Source: Pantoea endophytica (GTDB lineage: Bacteria; Pseudomonadota; Gammaproteobacteria; Enterobacterales; Enterobacteriaceae). Taken from it: 64,000 nt of DNA. Position numbers and translations under genes: made by a program. The first letter of the stretch is position 1. Every line of letters starts with the position of its first letter. Of this stretch, positions 61,312 to 64,000 are shown one piece after another. The stretch is from assembly GCF_002858935.1 (NCBI RefSeq), contig NZ_PJRT01000032.1:54796-118795 (forward strand), given 5' to 3'. Below the pieces are notes generated by a model, which saw only the letters and a list, made by a program, of their open reading frames with translations, was not told the origin of the DNA and did not search any database.

Positions 61312-61749
61312 ATGAAAACCCAGAATATCCCCGTTTCACCTGCGTTTATTGCGATTTCCTGGATTGCCATGCTCGGCGGCACGCTGGTTTACTTGGCGGG
61401 TCTGTGGCGCGCGGAGATGCATCTTAATGAAAAAGGCTATTACTTCGCGGTGCTGATCCTTGGACTGTTCACGGCGGTTTCGCTGCAAAAAACCGTACGC
61501 GACCGTCTGGAAGGCATCCCGACCACGCAGCTTTACCACATGGTTTGCCTGCTGGCCTTCACTATTGCCGTGGTGTTGCTGGTTGCTGGGCTGTGGAATG
61601 CAACGCTAATGCCAAGCGAAAAAGGTTTTTACGGCGTGTCATTTTTCATGGCGTTATTCGGTGCTGTAGCGGTACAGAAAAACACCCGTGACGGTATGCA
61701 CAGCGTGACTGAAAACGCTACTGAGGAAAGCCAGGAACCTCAGGCCTGA
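61312..61749 (+). CDS. YiaA-like inner-membrane protein inside the T6SS block
   Basis: Started at the ATG at 61312 (AAGGAG site), giving 145 residues. Two copies of a two-helix membrane module are seen (residues about 10-58 and 75-125), each ending with Ala-Val-x-x-Gln-Lys, the YiaA/YiaB repeat pattern. Function is unknown. It lies between clpV and vgrG with good spacing to both, so it is probably co-transcribed with T6SS genes. It is not a standard T6SS component. Confidence 0.8.
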   Translation: MKTQNIPVSPAFIAISWIAMLGGTLVYLAGLWRAEMHLNEKGYYFAVLILGLFTAVSLQKTVRDRLEGIPTTQLYHMVCLLAFTIAVVLLVAGLWNATLMPSEKGFYGVSFFMALFGAVAVQKNTRDGMHSVTENATEESQEPQA

Positions 61750-61828
61750 CATTTACCTAATATTCCCGCAGCCGCTTTAGGCGCGAGAGAAAGTTAATGT
61801 CAGAACAGCGAATTAAAAGGATTTAATC

Positions 61829-64000
61829 ATGACAGATACGACCATTACCCTGTTCAGCCACAGCCATCACCGGCTGAAGGTCACGGACAGCGCCTCACCG
61901 CTTGACGTGTTGAGCTTCGAAGGCACAGAGGCGCTGAGCGCGCCGTTCAGCTGGAAAATTATCTTCACCAGCGTGGATAAAAATATCAACCGCAAAGCGA
62001 TGCTGATGAAAACCGCGTCACTGGCGTTGCAGCCGTCGCCGCAGAGCCTCGCCGACCTGCTGCGCAAGGCCGAACCGCTGCGCGTGGTGCAGGGCGTGGT
62101 GACCGGCTTTGATATGCTCGGCGTGTCCGCCGACGAAGCGCGCTACGCCATCACGCTGCAGCCGCGCCTGGCGCTGCTGGCGCGTACGCGGCAGAACGCC
62201 ATCTGGCAGGATGCCTCGGTGCCGCAGATTGTCGAATCCATCCTGCGCGACCGCCACGGTATGCGCGGACAGGACTTCGTGTTCAGCCTCAGCCGAGACT
62301 ATCCGAAGCGCGAGCAGGTGATGCAGTTTGACGAAGACGACCTGCGCTTCGTCTCGCGCCTGCTGGCGGAGGTGGGCATCTGGTTCCGCTTCACCACCGA
62401 CACGCGCCTCAACATCGACGTGGTGGAGTTTTACGACGGCCCGCAGGGCTATGAAACCGGCCTGACGCTGCCCGCCGTGCCGCCGTCCGGCCTGCACGAC
62501 AGCGGCGTGGAGTCGGTGTGGGCGATGGAAAGCCGCTTCCGGGTGGTGGAGAAAACCGTCAGCACGCGCGACTACAACTACCGCGACGCCACCGCCGACA
62601 TGAACGCGCAGGCCGACGTCACCGGCGGCGACGACACCACCTGTGGCGAAGCCTATCACTGGGCGGATAACTACCTGCAGGCGGGCGAGGCGTACAGCGC
62701 GAATCCCGCGACGGAAAGCGGCGCGTTCTACGCCCGGCTGCGCCACGAGCGTTACCTCAACGGCCAGACGCGGCTCAGCGCCAAATCCAGCAGCGCGACG
62801 CTGATGCCCGGCGTGGTGGTGCGCGCCAGCGGCGGCAACGCGGCGGAAGTGTTCCGCAGCGGCGTGGTTATCACCTCGCTTGTGTGCCGCGCGGCGCGCG
62901 ACAGCAGCATGGAAACCCTGTTTCAGGGCATCCCGGCAGAAGGCCGCTATAGCTACCGCCCGGAACCGGCACCGCGTCCGGTGATGGCGGGCACCCTGCC
63001 GGCGCGCGTCACCAGCACCACCACCAACGACACTTATGGGCATATTGACCGTGATGGACGTTATCGCGTCAGCATGCTGTTTGACCGCGCGGGCTGGGAA
63101 AGCGGGCATGAAAGCCTGTGGGTGCGCCAGTCGCGCCCGTTCGCCGGCGACACCTACGGCCTGCACCTGCCGCTGCTGGCGGGCACCGAGGTGGCGATTG
63201 GCTTCGAGCACGGCAACCCGGACCGCCCGTACATTGCCGGCGTGCTGCACGACTCCTCCCGCGCGGACCACGTCACCATCCGCAACTACAGGCGTAACGT
63301 GCTGCGCACGCCGGCGAACAACAAGCTGCGCCTCGACGACACGCGCGGCCAGGAGCACATCAAGCTCAGCACCGAGTACGGCGGTAAAAGTCAGCTCAAC
63401 CTCGGTCATCTGGTGGATGGTGAAAGGCTGGCTCGCGGTGAAGGCTTCGAGCTGCGCACCGACAGCTGGGGCGCCATTCGGGCTGGCAAAGGGCTGTTTA
63501 TCAGCGCCGATGGGCAGGCGGCGGCACAGGGTAAGCAGAAGGACATGCAGGCGGCGCTGTCGCGTCTGTCCGCCGCGCTGATGGAAATGCAGTCGCTGGC
63601 GGCCAGCGCGCAGCAGGCACAGGCGCTGGCGGCGGACGTGGCGCGTCAGCAGGCGCTGCTGCAGAAAAAGATGGAAGACATGCAGCAGGAAGTGCTGCTG
63701 GGCAGCGCGCCGCAGGGCGTGGCGCTGGTGAGCGGCGGGGATATGCAGCTGTCGGCGCAGGATAACCTGACGCTGACCGCCGGAAAGCAGATGGACCTCG
63801 GCGCGCAGAAGGACTTCACCGTGGCGGCAGGCAAACAAATCAGCCTGTACAGCCGCGAGGGCGCGAAGCTGTTTACTTCCCGGGGCGATATCGACGTGCA
63901 GGCGCAGGGCGGAAACGTGACGACCTGGTCAACGCAGGACACTCATATTTCGAGCGGCAGGAAGCTGGTCGTGACGGCGCAGGATGAGCTGACGCTGATT
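61829..64000 (+). CDS. vgrG: T6SS spike protein VgrG, C-terminus beyond the window
   Basis: Open from the ATG at 61829 to the last base (724 codons), so it is incomplete at the right edge. Residues about 1-370 are the gp27-like hub, and 400-480 the gp5-like OB fold (Gly-Arg-Tyr-Arg-Val-Ser-Met-Leu-Phe-Asp-Arg near 405). A helix-rich Gln/Ala/Met segment follows at about 565-620, then a DUF2345-type beta region with repeats of Gly-Lys-Gln. An effector domain or adaptor site could follow past the edge. It tips the Hcp tube. The window ends before any effector, paar or tssA, E, F, G, J and M genes. Confidence 0.95.
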   Translation, partial: MTDTTITLFSHSHHRLKVTDSASPLDVLSFEGTEALSAPFSWKIIFTSVDKNINRKAMLMKTASLALQPSPQSLADLLRKAEPLRVVQGVVTGFDMLGVSADEARYAITLQPRLALLARTRQNAIWQDASVPQIVESILRDRHGMRGQDFVFSLSRDYPKREQVMQFDEDDLRFVSRLLAEVGIWFRFTTDTRLNIDVVEFYDGPQGYETGLTLPAVPPSGLHDSGVESVWAMESRFRVVEKTVSTRDYNYRDATADMNAQADVTGGDDTTCGEAYHWADNYLQAGEAYSANPATESGAFYARLRHERYLNGQTRLSAKSSSATLMPGVVVRASGGNAAEVFRSGVVITSLVCRAARDSSMETLFQGIPAEGRYSYRPEPAPRPVMAGTLPARVTSTTTNDTYGHIDRDGRYRVSMLFDRAGWESGHESLWVRQSRPFAGDTYGLHLPLLAGTEVAIGFEHGNPDRPYIAGVLHDSSRADHVTIRNYRRNVLRTPANNKLRLDDTRGQEHIKLSTEYGGKSQLNLGHLVDGERLARGEGFELRTDSWGAIRAGKGLFISADGQAAAQGKQKDMQAALSRLSAALMEMQSLAASAQQAQALAADVARQQALLQKKMEDMQQEVLLGSAPQGVALVSGGDMQLSAQDNLTLTAGKQMDLGAQKDFTVAAGKQISLYSREGAKLFTSRGDIDVQAQGGNVTTWSTQDTHISSGRKLVVTAQDELTLI

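Overview
The window looks like part of an Enterobacterales chromosome, most likely Erwiniaceae (Pantoea/Erwinia-like). The evidence is the flagellar block fliT-fliS-fliD / fliC-fliB / fliA-fliZ-dcyD-tcyJLN, putA/putP, efeUOB, phoH, yedD and ynfC-like genes, all close to their E. coli counterparts, plus a type VI secretion cluster. Species cannot be fixed from the sequence alone.

Layout. (1) 1 to about 16975: the right part of a prophage with a contractile (myovirus-type) tail. It runs capsid end, neck genes, sheath, tube, tail chaperones with a probable -1 frameshift, tape measure, hub, spike, an antisense lipoprotein moron, baseplate wedge genes, tail fibre and fibre chaperone. It ends with a leftward acyltransferase (probable lysogenic conversion) and a LexA-controlled umuC operon. 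(2) 17000-22950: an islet of small genes. It holds a ynfC-like lipoprotein, a BLUF-EAL photoreceptor with an apparently intact EAL site, an S24-type repressor lacking both catalytic residues, a divergent operon of three small membrane or coiled-coil proteins behind palindromic operators, and a DinI-like/IraP-like divergent pair sharing one LexA box. (3) 23100-26600: a chemoreceptor and a sugar-type binding protein in one operon behind a sigma-28 promoter, then yedD.

(4) 26700-38060: flagellar genes, including two fliT paralogues (one without the C-terminal segment), a very short flagellin, a flagellin lysine methylase and a degenerate HNH-family protein. The cystine uptake and D-cysteine desulfhydrase genes follow. 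Sigma-28 promoters are visible for fliC, fliD, fliA and the chemoreceptor. (5) 38300-40930: two tandem paralogous membrane acyltransferases. (6) 41000-46880: putA and putP, divergent, with five GTTGCA-type PutA sites between them. (7) 47090-50375: efeUOB iron uptake behind a Fur box; then phoH. (8) 52100-64000: T6SS genes tssB, tssC, tssK, tssL, an OmpA-domain gene, hcp, clpV, a YiaA-like membrane protein and vgrG, which runs off the window.

The strongest candidates for something undescribed are the S24-like regulator with its three-gene membrane operon (19334-21387) and the SOS-boxed dinI-like/iraP-like pair (21831-22427), which would couple DNA damage to RpoS stability. A 129-bp palindromic element between hcp and clpV, a family of palindromic intergenic repeats and a structured stretch after the iraP-like gene are also not explained by genes.
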